Notes: generated from the letters alone by a model not told the origin. Shown: positions 51,742 to 60,001, counted from the stretch's first letter. The stretch: 64,000 nt of DNA from JBBAEA01 sp041656175 (GCA_041656175.1 JBBAEA010000001.1:1-64000), one strand, 5' to 3'. Program-made: numbers and translations.

Positions 51742-53778
51742 ATGCCACGTCTTGGGCGTTTGTATATTGCTTTGTGCACGGCAAGCATCGTGATGCAATT
51801 AGTGAGCTTGCAGTTACGCCACTCGATTTTTGGGGGAACGGCTTGGCTGGTGACAGTGAAGTACGAAGGGGTATGGGAGCGCTTGGGGATTTTTATGTTA
51901 GTGGCTACGTTTTGCGCTGCTTTGTGTGGCTTGTGGCTGCTTTTGGGGGATTGGCTAGGGCGAGTGTTGAAATTTCGAGAAGAGCGGACACACCGCTGGC
52001 TTGCGACTTTGTGGTTAGTATTCCTTGTTTTGGAGATGCTACTTCGACTTAAGCTAGCGGAATTTTTGGGAAGCAAGTTTAGGCTAACAGAATTTGCTTC
52101 GGGAGTCGGCGGCTTTTGGCGCATGTTAGTGCAGGCATTTAATTGGTATTGGGATATTATTCTGCTTTCTTTGTTTGGTGTTTTTCTGCTAGCTTTGGCT
52201 ATCTATTTTTTTAATCGCTGGTTCTTGGGACAACGGTTTGCCATATTCCGCGCGATTGATCGTGTGCCCCGAAAAATATTAATACTCATTGCTTCCGTAA
52301 GTTTTTGTGTTTCGTTAACGTTTATGGCCTTTCCTATGCAGTTTCCGCTCACGCGCGAGCTCATTGCAAGTGAAACAGCGGTTGGGGCTCCCTTTAGCTA
52401 CATTCTTAAATTGGTTTCTGATTTCGATGGCGATGGTTACGGTCGATTTGATCTGCCACCCGACACCGCCCCGCTCGATCCAGATTGTTATCCTTATGCG
52501 CTAGATATTCCAAACGACGGTATAGATCAAGATCTACTTTTGGGCGACTTGCAGCCCGATACTTTAGATCCTGCACTGCGAGCGTGGATAGAAACTCAAG
52601 GTCAAGAAGCACTAGCGAGCCCCGCGACGCGTAAAAACGTCTTTTTAGTTTTTATGGAAAGTGTTCGCAACGACATGCTGGACGCGAGTATCGAAGGCAA
52701 GCGAGTGATGCCAGAACTCAAGGCGTTTCGCGATAAGGGGGCGCTACGAATTGCACGTATGTTTGCGACGCGCGGCTTTACCCAAAACTCTATAACTCAA
52801 TCGTTTTGGGGCTCTTTCTTTGATCCAGGCACGAGCCTTGTGGATGATTTTACGCAGATGGGCTACAAAAGCGTGGCGCTTAGCGGAGAGAGTTTACTCG
52901 ACGAGGGCTTTGACGTGAGCTTGGGTTGGTTGCGTAACGAGGCGATGATTGTTGATCCGCGCCATATGCCCGAGAACGAACGAGGCTCTGCCACGGTGCC
53001 TGCGCGCGTTGTTGCCAAGCATTTTGAGCGAATCTTAGAGGAAGACGATGGCGATAAACCGTTGTTTATGTATGTTTTTTTGCAGGATCCGCATTTTCCC
53101 TATCAACAAGACAATCCCCCGGTTTTAGTTGATCGCACGATTATGCGTAGCGAAATCAACGCCAAGAACCGAGCTAGGCTTTGGAGAAGCTACGCTAACC
53201 AAGTGCATCATTTAGATGCAGCTTTGGGGCGTATGATCGCAGCGCTCGAAGCGCGGAATCTACTTGAGGATAGCTTAATCATTATTGTGAGTGACCACGG
53301 CGAATCTCTTTACGACGATGGGAGCCTTCTGGGGCATGGGATTGCACTGCAAAATGTGATGACGCATTGTGCCATGCTTGTGTGGGGTGCAAGCGGTTCG
53401 TTGGAACAGAACATGAGTCAGATCGACTTGCGGCGATTTATCCTTACACAAAGCACGCGTCAAGCTAGTGAAGCCCCCTTCACTGGCGTTGCCGAGCGCG
53501 ATGCGCCTTTACTCCAATTTATTGGCGCTACCACTGTGCCGAGTTCGATCTCGTTTTTGTACCCAAACGACGAACGCATAGTTTATAATTATGCCACCAA
53601 TAGAGCTTACCGCGAAAGCTCTAGCGCTAGTTATCCCCATCAAATTAAAACGGCGCATCTACAAAACACGGAACGATTGCAGTCGCCAATACCAGATGCA
53701 TTGCGCGATGAAGATATTCAGCAACTCGTGAATACTTGGGCCTACATGCAGTGGTTCCACCGCGGAACGAAGAATTAA
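51742..53778 (+). CDS. Membrane sulfatase-like / alkaline-phosphatase superfamily enzyme with a MopE-like metal motif
   Basis: 678 residues. Five hydrophobic helices lie in the first 200 residues. At about 227-265 a motif of the MopE/putative metal-binding type appears: SDFDGDGYGRFD ... DPDCYPYALDIPNDGIDQD. The rest is a sulfatase-fold domain: KNVFLVFMESVRNDMLD (first metal site), RGFTQNSITQSFWGSFF (nucleophile region), LQDPHFPYQQDNP and LIIIVSDHGESLYDDGSLLGHG (second metal site). It is like lipoteichoic-acid or phosphoethanolamine transferases, so it likely modifies an envelope glycolipid from the periplasmic face. AAGGA is 5 nt before the ATG at 51742; a TTG at 51721 is rejected. The TonB-like gene starts 3 bp after the stop. 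Confidence 0.85.
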   Translation: MPRLGRLYIALCTASIVMQLVSLQLRHSIFGGTAWLVTVKYEGVWERLGIFMLVATFCAALCGLWLLLGDWLGRVLKFREERTHRWLATLWLVFLVLEMLLRLKLAEFLGSKFRLTEFASGVGGFWRMLVQAFNWYWDIILLSLFGVFLLALAIYFFNRWFLGQRFAIFRAIDRVPRKILILIASVSFCVSLTFMAFPMQFPLTRELIASETAVGAPFSYILKLVSDFDGDGYGRFDLPPDTAPLDPDCYPYALDIPNDGIDQDLLLGDLQPDTLDPALRAWIETQGQEALASPATRKNVFLVFMESVRNDMLDASIEGKRVMPELKAFRDKGALRIARMFATRGFTQNSITQSFWGSFFDPGTSLVDDFTQMGYKSVALSGESLLDEGFDVSLGWLRNEAMIVDPRHMPENERGSATVPARVVAKHFERILEEDDGDKPLFMYVFLQDPHFPYQQDNPPVLVDRTIMRSEINAKNRARLWRSYANQVHHLDAALGRMIAALEARNLLEDSLIIIVSDHGESLYDDGSLLGHGIALQNVMTHCAMLVWGASGSLEQNMSQIDLRRFILTQSTRQASEAPFTGVAERDAPLLQFIGATTVPSSISFLYPNDERIVYNYATNRAYRESSSASYPHQIKTAHLQNTERLQSPIPDALRDEDIQQLVNTWAYMQWFHRGTKN

Positions 53779-53781
53779 ACG

Positions 53782-54648
53782 ATGCCACTTTGGAGAGGGT
53801 TTTTATATTCGCTTCTATGCCATATTTTGGCTTTTTACGTCAGTTCGCTTTTGCCAAAGAGCGAAGGAAATATGGCGTGGTTGCTACGCGATAGCCATAC
53901 TGTGCAGCACGAAATCGTGCCTTTAAGCGTAGTTTTAGCCCATCCAACTTATGATGCCGGCTACGACGATGATGCTCAAGGCGAAGATGCTCAAGGCGAT
54001 GAAGCGCCTTTTAACGAAAAGCGCGAAATGCCAAAGTTAGTTTTGAACTTTGCTGCGCCGAAAGCTGAAGTTCGACCTGATGATGAACTTGAGGGAAGCA
54101 AAAAGCCGGAGAGCATAGAAAGCCCTAGCGAAGCTCTTGAGAGCGGAGCAGAGCAAGTTTTTGTAATGCATGGCGAAGACGCGCATGCGGGAACTCGCGA
54201 ACTTACGAGAAATACTGGCGGATTTGGCGATGATGGGGGTATTGGCGACGCTAATAGCACGTCAAAAACAAGCGGTGAAGGGCAGACAACGGGTGGTGGG
54301 AATGCGCGTTTTGCTAGCGCACGCGGGGGAGGCAGTGGCATTGACGAAGCTGGCGTTTGGCTAGCATACCTGAGAGAAATTGCGTCGGTCTTGTTAAAAT
54401 CAAAATTTTATCCGCCTTTGGCAAGACAATCGCGTCAGCAAGGCGTCGTCATCCTCGAATTCGTCATTCACCGTGATGGAAGCGTAGAAAACCCACAGAT
54501 CTACAAAAGCTCGGGCTTTGCTTCATTGGATCAAGCGGCATTGCAAGCTTTAGCGATGGCGGGAAGACTACCAGCCTTTCCTGACGCGTTAAGCGCCGAG
54601 CGTAAAAAACTGCGCGTACCTTATCATTATAGCTTGGGGAATAGATGA
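53782..54648 (+). CDS. TonB-family energy-transducing protein
   Basis: 288 residues. One N-terminal membrane helix (WRGFLYSLLCHILAFYVSSLL), a long acidic, Gly/Ser-rich periplasmic spacer without the usual Pro-Lys repeats, and a C-terminal TonB domain: FYPPLARQSRQQGVVILEFVIHRDGS, SSGFASLDQAALQAL and PAFPDALSAERKKLRVPYHYSL. It would couple inner-membrane energy to an outer-membrane partner; no ExbB/ExbD pair is next to it. It is 3 bp downstream of the sulfatase-like gene and almost certainly in its operon. Confidence 0.85.
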   Translation: MPLWRGFLYSLLCHILAFYVSSLLPKSEGNMAWLLRDSHTVQHEIVPLSVVLAHPTYDAGYDDDAQGEDAQGDEAPFNEKREMPKLVLNFAAPKAEVRPDDELEGSKKPESIESPSEALESGAEQVFVMHGEDAHAGTRELTRNTGGFGDDGGIGDANSTSKTSGEGQTTGGGNARFASARGGGSGIDEAGVWLAYLREIASVLLKSKFYPPLARQSRQQGVVILEFVIHRDGSVENPQIYKSSGFASLDQAALQALAMAGRLPAFPDALSAERKKLRVPYHYSLGNR

Positions 54649-54845
54649 TGAGAGAGCTTTTTTTTCGTATTTTCAGCCTAAAAACTGTAGAATCTTGAGG
54701 GAGCTACTGTTTTATTTTATTTTTGCCTAATTTTGTGCGAATGTTGGCCATGCACTTGTGTAAGCGTTTTTTCGCTTCAAGGAATGATTTTGTTGTTTTG
54801 AAATCACACAGGTCTTTCTGATTTGTGCCACCTTGCAAGTCGTTG

Positions 54846-55084
54846 GTTTAGACGGGTTTTGGACGCTAGCCCAATAAATCAGAGCTTCCTTAGGGAGTCT
54901 CTGATTTATGCAAAAACAGTAGGGGGCATCTTTCAAACCTGCCCCTGATTAAAATGACAAAAGCCTGGCGAATTTTCAAAATAAAGTCAATAAAATCAAT
55001 ACCCTACACACAAAACGGGTTCTAAGGCCGATAGCCCTTAGACGGGCTTTGGGGCGCTAGCCCCAACAAATCAGAGCTTTTTTA
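54846..55084 (-). repeat. F2 dispersed repeat, more than one unit
   Basis: On the minus strand: CTCTGATTTGTTGGGGCTAG, the GGGGCTAGCGCCCC and CTAAGGGCTATCGGCCTTAG hairpins, the TTGATTTTATTGACTTTATTTTG core, GGGGCAGGTTTGAAAGATGCCCC, TTTTTGCATAAATCAGAG, then CTAAGGAAGCTCTGATTTATTGGG as the start of a second unit. The element ends at the lexA stop codon. Confidence 0.85.
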
Positions 55085-55846
55085 GGCGTATTGGCGCAGA
55101 ACCCCGCGCACGGAGCCCAAAACACGGAATTGCTCGCATTCTTCCTCGCTTAAATCGATGGGCTCCATATCAGGGTTTGAGGGGAGTAGTCTTATGCGTT
55201 TACCTCGTCGTTCGTAGCGTTTCACCGTGGCTTCACCGCCCACGAGTGCGGCGATCAATTCGCCGTTCTCTGCTGTTGATTGCTCGCGGATAAAGACGAT
55301 GTCGCCGGGCATGATTCCGTCGCCGATCATACTCGTGCCGCGTACGCGAAGTGCGAACACGTCGTCCATTCCACGGCAAAAGAGCGATGCATCCATGATG
55401 AGGCTTTCTTCGCGCTCTTCGTAGGCTTGCGTAAGTGGCCCTGCAGCGATGCGTCCCAAAACGGGTATACTGCGGTAAAACCCATCGTCGCTAAGCTGCG
55501 ATAATGTGTTTTTGTTCAGGTTTATGACCTCGTCTTGCGAAATTTGGAAAGCTTTAGCTTTCGGCGAATCGACTGCGGGTTTGGCTTTTTTAACTTTACT
55601 GTTACTGCGTTGTATAACGACATCAGCGGCATCAACGATAGGTCGCAAGGTGCGACTTTTGGAATCTTCCTTGCTGAGATAGCCCTTGCGAACCAAGGCA
55701 GCTAGGTGCTGTGCCACACCGTTTGTGGAACGTAGACCAAAGTGATTAGTGATCTCGCGTACTGAGGGTGGGTACATGTTTTCATCGATGTACGCTAATA
55801 TATGTAGATATATCTCAGCTTGCCTTTGCGTTAAACTCATTTCCAT
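55082..55846 (-). CDS. lexA: LexA SOS repressor
   Basis: 254 residues. An N-terminal winged HTH (QRQAEIYLHILAYIDENMYPPSVREITNHFGL, TNGVAQHLAALVRKGYL) is followed by a long basic linker and an S24 self-cleaving domain: cleavage site Ala135-Gly136 (RIAAGP), catalytic Ser172 in RGTSMIGDGI and Lys209 in ATVKRY. RecA-stimulated cleavage relieves repression of DNA-repair genes. The protein is about 50 residues longer than E. coli LexA, mostly in the linker (residues 75-125). The ATG at 55846 has AAGGA 8-9 nt upstream; an earlier frame start at 55966 would run through the promoter. The promoter at 55887 holds a candidate LexA box. Confidence 0.95.
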   Translation of the reverse strand: MEMSLTQRQAEIYLHILAYIDENMYPPSVREITNHFGLRSTNGVAQHLAALVRKGYLSKEDSKSRTLRPIVDAADVVIQRSNSKVKKAKPAVDSPKAKAFQISQDEVINLNKNTLSQLSDDGFYRSIPVLGRIAAGPLTQAYEEREESLIMDASLFCRGMDDVFALRVRGTSMIGDGIMPGDIVFIREQSTAENGELIAALVGGEATVKRYERRGKRIRLLPSNPDMEPIDLSEEECEQFRVLGSVRGVLRQYA

Positions 55847-55886
55847 TACACAGTTCCTTCGCTTTGGCGGAACAATCCGCATAAAC

Positions 55887-55915
55887 AATCTAGTGTACAT
55901 TTGTGCAGCGGTCAA
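55887..55915 (-). promoter_or_regulatory. lexA promoter
   Basis: Minus strand TTGACC (55910-55915), exactly 17 bp, TAGATT (55887-55892). The expected start site is near 55880, giving a leader of about 35 nt to the lexA ATG. Confidence 0.7.
55895..55906 (-). promoter_or_regulatory. Candidate LexA box 1 (in promoter spacer)
   Basis: Minus strand GCAC-AAAT-GTAC, close to the GAAC-N4-GTTC type of LexA operator. It lies between the -35 and -10 of the lexA promoter, the place expected for an autorepression site. Confidence 0.55.
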
Positions 55916-55935
55916 GTTTTTTTCGCGCAATCGCT

Positions 55936-55947
55936 GTACATGCGTTC
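55936..55947 (-). promoter_or_regulatory. Candidate LexA box 2
   Basis: Minus strand GAAC-GCAT-GTAC, one base from GAAC-N4-GTTC and with the same RNRY-type centre as box 1. It lies 41 bp upstream of box 1, about four helical turns. Confidence 0.5.
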
Positions 55948-56077
55948 TTAACGTTCGCGACGCCAAAAAAATTTAGCGCGTAGCCAAAAAGGCGAAGTAG
56001 AGCGCTAACTTGTTGTAGACGTCAGTGCTTAGCTTTTTCGCTGCGAGGAATTGAAAGCAAGAAGCAGCTTTTAGGGA

Positions 56078-56232
56078 AACTCTGATCAATGTAAAAATTG
56101 CCAAAAAGCAGCTAGAGCAAAATAACAAAAGTCAGGCAAGTTTTAAAATAAAGTCAATAAAATCAATGCTCTAAGTGCAACAGCGAGTTCTAAGAGCGAT
56201 AGTCCTTAGATGGGGTTTGGGGCGTATTCCGG
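56078..56232 (-). repeat. F2 dispersed repeat
   Basis: Minus strand: CCCCAAACCCCATCTAAGGACTATCGCTCTTAGAA, the TTGATTTTATTGACTTTATTTTAA core, CTTGCCTGACTTTTG, TTTGCTCTAG and TTTTTACATTGATCAGAG. It is in the long divergent spacer between lexA and the 56798 gene. Bases 56233-56399 show nothing else. Confidence 0.75.
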
Positions 56233-56399
56233 AGATTCGATGTGGGCAAAAATCATAAAAAGCGGCTAGAGTAAAGTGTGGGAAGCTATTTTGGCTTCTT
56301 TGAACGCAGTCTAAAATTTGCATGATGCTTTTCTTAGCAAGTTGAAGCGCTAGTCCAAAATCGATCAGAGTTTGTTTTTTGTGGCTGTTAAATGATGCA

Positions 56400-56548
56400 G
56401 GGGGGGTAGCGCAAGATCACCCAAAGAATCGGCGATTTAGCGCATTTTTTGCGATGGATGCGCGGAACGAGCGCATACAGCGCAAAAAATAAAGCGCTAA
56501 ACAGCCGATTATGCGGGAAGCTTGCGCGTAGGGGGGCGTGTGCCCCCC
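56400..56548 (+). repeat. F1 hairpin family, long form L4
   Basis: Ends GGGGGTAGCGCAAGATCACC and GGGAAGCTTGCGCGTAGGGG. Stems GCGCAAG/CTTGCGC and AATCGGC/GCCGATT; apical part with GCGCATTTTTTGCG and CGCAAAAAATAAAGCGC. Closest relative is L3 at 12900. It is one of two F1 copies that lie upstream of genes rather than past an adjacent gene end. Confidence 0.9.
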
Positions 56549-56737
56549 ACAAAAAATAGATACATGCGCGTAAAAGCGAAATTCGATTAATCCGCGCAAA
56601 GCCCTCGCCTTGCGAAAACGTTGAAGCTAGCTTATGAGTTTGAGCGCTAAAGCTTCGATGCTTCTTCACCGCAAGCGCTTGCATCTGTGAAACTTTGGAA
56701 CTTGTGCAGTTTAATTTTTACAGAATAGTAACAATTA

Positions 56738-56766
56738 TTGACCTTGCACAGCGCTGCTGATATATG
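56738..56766 (+). promoter_or_regulatory. Promoter of the 56798-57079 gene pair
   Basis: TTGACC (56738-56743), 17 bp, TATATG (56761-56766). Transcription would start near 56773, which rules out any translation start upstream of that and supports the ATG at 56798. Confidence 0.6.
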
Positions 56767-56797
56767 TATGCGTTGGGGAGGGTTTTGGAGCATAGCT

Positions 56798-57049
56798 ATG
56801 TGGTTAAGGGTAGGCGCGCTAGTGGTGGCGCTGGCAGTATTTGCTGGCGATGCCTTTGGACAGGAAGAACTTATACTTGAGAAGCTGTATAACTTCGACG
56901 ATATGTTGATCGACGGCGAATTCCGAACACCTCAAGGTATGTTTGAGCAGGCGCGCGCTGAATCGGAGTTTGATGGGGTACTCAATTTGACGCGAACATA
57001 CTTGGAGCGCGTCCAGGCCGATGTGCAAGAGCAGGTGATGCGCCCTTAG
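56798..57049 (+). CDS. Small secreted protein of unknown function
   Basis: 83 residues. Signal peptide WLRVGALVVALAVFAGDAFG with a cut near Gly/Gln 22; the mature part is about 60 residues, acidic and helical (LILEKLYNFDDMLIDGEF, VLNLTRTYLERVQADVQEQV). No family recognised. GGAG lies 8 nt before this ATG; earlier in-frame starts fall in the promoter. It ends 29 bp before the zinc-ribbon/GYF gene and probably shares its transcript. A periplasmic partner for that protein is possible but unproven. Confidence 0.65.
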   Translation: MWLRVGALVVALAVFAGDAFGQEELILEKLYNFDDMLIDGEFRTPQGMFEQARAESEFDGVLNLTRTYLERVQADVQEQVMRP

Positions 57050-57078
57050 TAAGGTTGAGATTTTGAGGGAGAGTGTAG

Positions 57079-58689
57079 ATGAGGTTAGTTTGTAGCAGTT
57101 GTAGCGCGGATCACTGGTTGCCAGACGCGTATGTCTCAACAGGTGAGACTTGTTTGGTAAGTTGCCCCCGTTGCAGTTCATCGATTATGGCCAGTGCGGC
57201 GATGATGGACGCATCAGCGGGCGAAGCTTTGTGGTACGCGGTGCTTAACGGTGCTGAGGGCGAGTCAAGTGAAAGCCTGCAAGTTGGGCCTGTCTCGCAA
57301 CAAGATATCGAAGCCTATTATCTGGCTAGTAAGCTGAGCATGGACTCCTACTTATGGCGCGATGGCTACGCTGACTGGGTACAGTTAAGCGGTGCGCCAG
57401 AGTTTGGCTATCTCAACTCCTTAGTCGAACCGGTTGGTGGGGGTGGCGAAGAAACACGCGTTGTTCTCACACAGAGCTTTGGCGGCGAGGATGCGACCCA
57501 AGCCATTGACGTGTCGGATTTAGGAGGCAGCTTCGCTCAAGCCGACCCCTACCAAGGAGGTGGTGGTTTCGCAGCTTTTGGAGCCGGCGCTATCTCCAAC
57601 ATGACGGGCGCGCCAGTACAGGAAGCTGTAGAAGAATTTAGCTTCGATATGAGCCCGCCCGCGAGCTCCGCCCATGATGACGGTGGCTTTGGAAGCGCGA
57701 ACGATTTAGTTGGTGCGCGTAGTGAGAACTCTGTTTTGTTCAGCCTTAGCAATTTGCAGGCTGTTAGCGCGCGTGTTACCAAAGGCGCCAGTGAAACTCC
57801 CGTCACCGAAGGCTCCGGCCTCATCGACGTCAAAGCGCTCGCCGCCTCCGGCCCCTCTCCTCGCCGGCGCTCCTTTGAGCAGGAAAGCTACCAAGCCGCC
57901 CCCGCCCTTAGTGCCGCGGCTATGCTCCCGCTCGGCAACCGAAAAGACAACACCCCCATTATTATTGCCATTGTCGCTGCCGTTGTAGTGTTCGTTGCCT
58001 TTACCATCGTGCTTATTGTTCTCTTGAGCAAAGACGACGATGCGCTCCCAGTGCAGCAAGCTCAAGTCGATATGAACGTCGATACTAGCAATTTGGGCGT
58101 AGTCGCCAAAAACACCGCTCCACCCGCTGCTGTCGCCGATGTGGACAGCGCCAAACCAAGTGAAGAGAATAAAAAGGAAGAAGCCGCGCCTGAGGCTGAC
58201 AAGGACGAGAAGGCTGAGCAAGAAGCTGAGCCCGTTGAAGAGAAACAAGAGCCTGAAAAGGCAGCGGAAAAACCCGAAGCTAAACCTGCACCTAAACCTG
58301 CACCTAAACCTGCACCTAAACCTGCACCTAAACCCGCGCCCAAACCAGCGCCCAAACCCGCGCCCAAACCAGCGCCTAAACCAGCGCCCAAACCCGAACC
58401 TGCTCCCAAGCCTGCTGGGGCTACACTCAGTAAGGACGAAGTCCAATCGGTTATCCGTTCCAACTTTGGGCAAATCCGAACTTGCAGCCGCACCTCGACG
58501 CAAAAGGGTACGATGCGCGTCTCCTTCGTGATTAAGGGCAACGGCCGTGTGAGTAACGCTCGCAACCTTAGCAAGGAATTTGCCAATACTCCTACCGAAT
58601 CTTGCGTTCTCAAAGTCGTTAATGGCATGAAATTTAAGGAAACTGGCGGCGCCGACATCCCCATTACCTACCCGTTCTCTATTCAATAG
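57079..58689 (+). CDS. Zinc-ribbon / GYF_2 / single-TM / Pro-Lys spacer / AgmX-PglI C-terminal protein
   Basis: 536 residues. Zinc ribbon with Cys5, Cys8 and a CPRC pair near 29-32; a GYF_2-like domain at about 50-112 (LWYAVLNGAEG ... VGPVSQQDIEAYYLAS ... YLWRDGYADWVQL); a long linker; one membrane helix near 293-315 (IIIAIVAAVVVFVAFTIVLIVLL); a Glu/Lys-rich stretch; about ten repeats of Pro-Lys-Pro-Ala as in TonB spacers; and a C-terminal AgmX/PglI-like domain (LSKDEVQSVIRSNFGQIRTC, TMRVSFVIKGNGRVSNARN). Same plan as the 28136 gene but with a different spacer. The topology suggests a cytoplasm-to-outer-membrane linker. GAGGGAG precedes the ATG. Second gene after the small secreted protein. 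Confidence 0.87.
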   Translation: MRLVCSSCSADHWLPDAYVSTGETCLVSCPRCSSSIMASAAMMDASAGEALWYAVLNGAEGESSESLQVGPVSQQDIEAYYLASKLSMDSYLWRDGYADWVQLSGAPEFGYLNSLVEPVGGGGEETRVVLTQSFGGEDATQAIDVSDLGGSFAQADPYQGGGGFAAFGAGAISNMTGAPVQEAVEEFSFDMSPPASSAHDDGGFGSANDLVGARSENSVLFSLSNLQAVSARVTKGASETPVTEGSGLIDVKALAASGPSPRRRSFEQESYQAAPALSAAAMLPLGNRKDNTPIIIAIVAAVVVFVAFTIVLIVLLSKDDDALPVQQAQVDMNVDTSNLGVVAKNTAPPAAVADVDSAKPSEENKKEEAAPEADKDEKAEQEAEPVEEKQEPEKAAEKPEAKPAPKPAPKPAPKPAPKPAPKPAPKPAPKPAPKPAPKPEPAPKPAGATLSKDEVQSVIRSNFGQIRTCSRTSTQKGTMRVSFVIKGNGRVSNARNLSKEFANTPTESCVLKVVNGMKFKETGGADIPITYPFSIQ

Positions 58690-58710
58690 TACGTTTTGAA
58701 TTTTTTTGAA

Positions 58711-58935
58711 GGGGGCTTTTTGCCCCCTACGCGCGGGCTTCCTCGCAAAATGTGACAACGAACGCTTTATATTGTGCGCTGTATTTGCTAGTCGCGCATC
58801 CAGCGCACAATATGCGGTTCGTAGCACATTTTGTGGAATGTGTGCCAATCCATGGCACACAGCCCTGCGGGCCGCCTGCGGCGTTCCCTTTCGACTTCCA
58901 TGTCGAAACGAGGCGATCCCGCGCTACCCCCCCCC
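58711..58935 (-). repeat. F1 hairpin family, long form L8 with extra hairpins
   Basis: Minus strand: GGGGGTAGCGCGGGATCGCC, then about 75 bp absent from other copies and made of three small hairpins (TTTCGACATGGAAGTCGAAA; a GCCGCAGGCGGC core; TGTGTGCCATGG/TTGGCACACA), then the usual stems with apical ATATTGTGCGCTG, and GGAAGCCCGCGCGTAGGGGG. The conserved ends still pair (GCGCGGG/CCCGCGC). Downstream to 59071 nothing else is seen. Confidence 0.85.
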
Positions 58936-59071
58936 GGTATCAGCGGCTAGCATCATCGCTTTTGCCGAGGTTACGGGGGCTTTTTTTTATGCTAAAGACA
59001 CTGAACTTCCCTAAAGAGGCAAAGGGGATTGGGGAGCTAACTGTAAGATCTATAGTTCAGGACATTTCATT

Positions 59072-60001
59072 GTGAAGATCCGTCAATTTCATGTACTATT
59101 CACCGTATTCATACTATTTTTGCTCTCAAGCGCATTCCTTATCTGGATTTTCCCTCCCAGCGGCGAAGCGCGACACAAGCGGCAAAGCCCTCCCCTAGAA
59201 CTCGATTTCGGTGTTGACGGAATTAGCCTTATTTCGCAAGGTACGGGAGAGCTCTATGAGCATCAATACGCGCCTTTTAACGAAAAAAGAAGCTACGCGA
59301 TCAAGCTGCAACAAATCACAAAATATGTCGAAAACGGTGACACGCACTCCGTTCGTACGACTATAAAGGCGAATGCTCGAATACAAGTTGAGCCAAAGCG
59401 AAGTGATCGCGTATTTTTGTCTTTCGATAGCTTTGAGATACACGTGTATAAGGACGATGTGGAGGTGGATCTCGTGTCTGTGGAGTCGCTCATGGCGGGC
59501 ATCGTTCTTGAACAAAGCTTTGGGGAGCAGATGGGGATGGGTCGCGCTGAACCTCTCGTTCGCATCAACCCGCAGGTAGGGCGTGTGTTGTTTTTACTCA
59601 GCGATATGATGCGAATAATCTGGTCTCCTTTGGCTAGCGAAGCAGTGGGTGCAAAAGCAGCGTGGGAGTTTTACGACAAGAGCCACGAAGAGAAGCTGTG
59701 CATCAACGCTAGCGCACGCAGTGACGTGCTTGATGTGGATGCCGACAAGCTCGAGTTAGAGCATCATTATATAGTGCAGCGCGATAAGTGTACGCAGCGC
59801 GCTAAACGTAGGAAAATGCGAGCGTTCGACGTCGCAGGCGAGGGGCAGGCAAGAGCCACGGTTAGGATCCATAAAGGTGTAGTTCAAAGCGCTGCTGGCG
59901 AGACTCGGTATTCGAATTTTATTTATTTAGGTGATCAAAAAGAATCGAGAGCAAAACAAGAACTCAATGCAGTCTATAGCCTAGAGCTTATTGTGCAATA
60001 A
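59072..60001 (+). CDS. Membrane-anchored or secreted protein of unknown function
   Basis: 309 residues. N-terminal helix VLFTVFILFLLSSAFLIWIF with no clear cleavage site or lipobox, so it is probably anchored with the rest in the periplasm. The remainder is mixed alpha/beta with no recognised domain (LDFGVDGISLISQGTGELYEHQ ... VRTTIKANARIQVEP ... YSNFIYLGDQKES). The frame opens with GTG at 59072, preceded by AGGACA; there is no nearby in-frame ATG. It is convergent with the uracil-DNA glycosylase gene, 30 bp between stops. Confidence 0.65.
   Translation: MKIRQFHVLFTVFILFLLSSAFLIWIFPPSGEARHKRQSPPLELDFGVDGISLISQGTGELYEHQYAPFNEKRSYAIKLQQITKYVENGDTHSVRTTIKANARIQVEPKRSDRVFLSFDSFEIHVYKDDVEVDLVSVESLMAGIVLEQSFGEQMGMGRAEPLVRINPQVGRVLFLLSDMMRIIWSPLASEAVGAKAAWEFYDKSHEEKLCINASARSDVLDVDADKLELEHHYIVQRDKCTQRAKRRKMRAFDVAGEGQARATVRIHKGVVQSAAGETRYSNFIYLGDQKESRAKQELNAVYSLELIVQ

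Noticed and set aside
55847..55966. Upstream extension of LexA by 40 residues
   Set aside because: It would pass through the -10/-35 and both candidate LexA boxes and add residues unlike any LexA.
56738..56797. Longer start for the 56798 gene
   Set aside because: The TTG at 56738 is the -35 box of a TTGACC-17-TATATG promoter, so it cannot be in the message from that promoter; GGAG supports the ATG at 56798.
57706..58860. Minus-strand 384-residue ORF rich in Arg, Phe and Gly
   Set aside because: It is the antisense shadow of the Pro-Lys-Pro-Ala repeats and linker of the 57079 gene and also runs through the F1 element L8.
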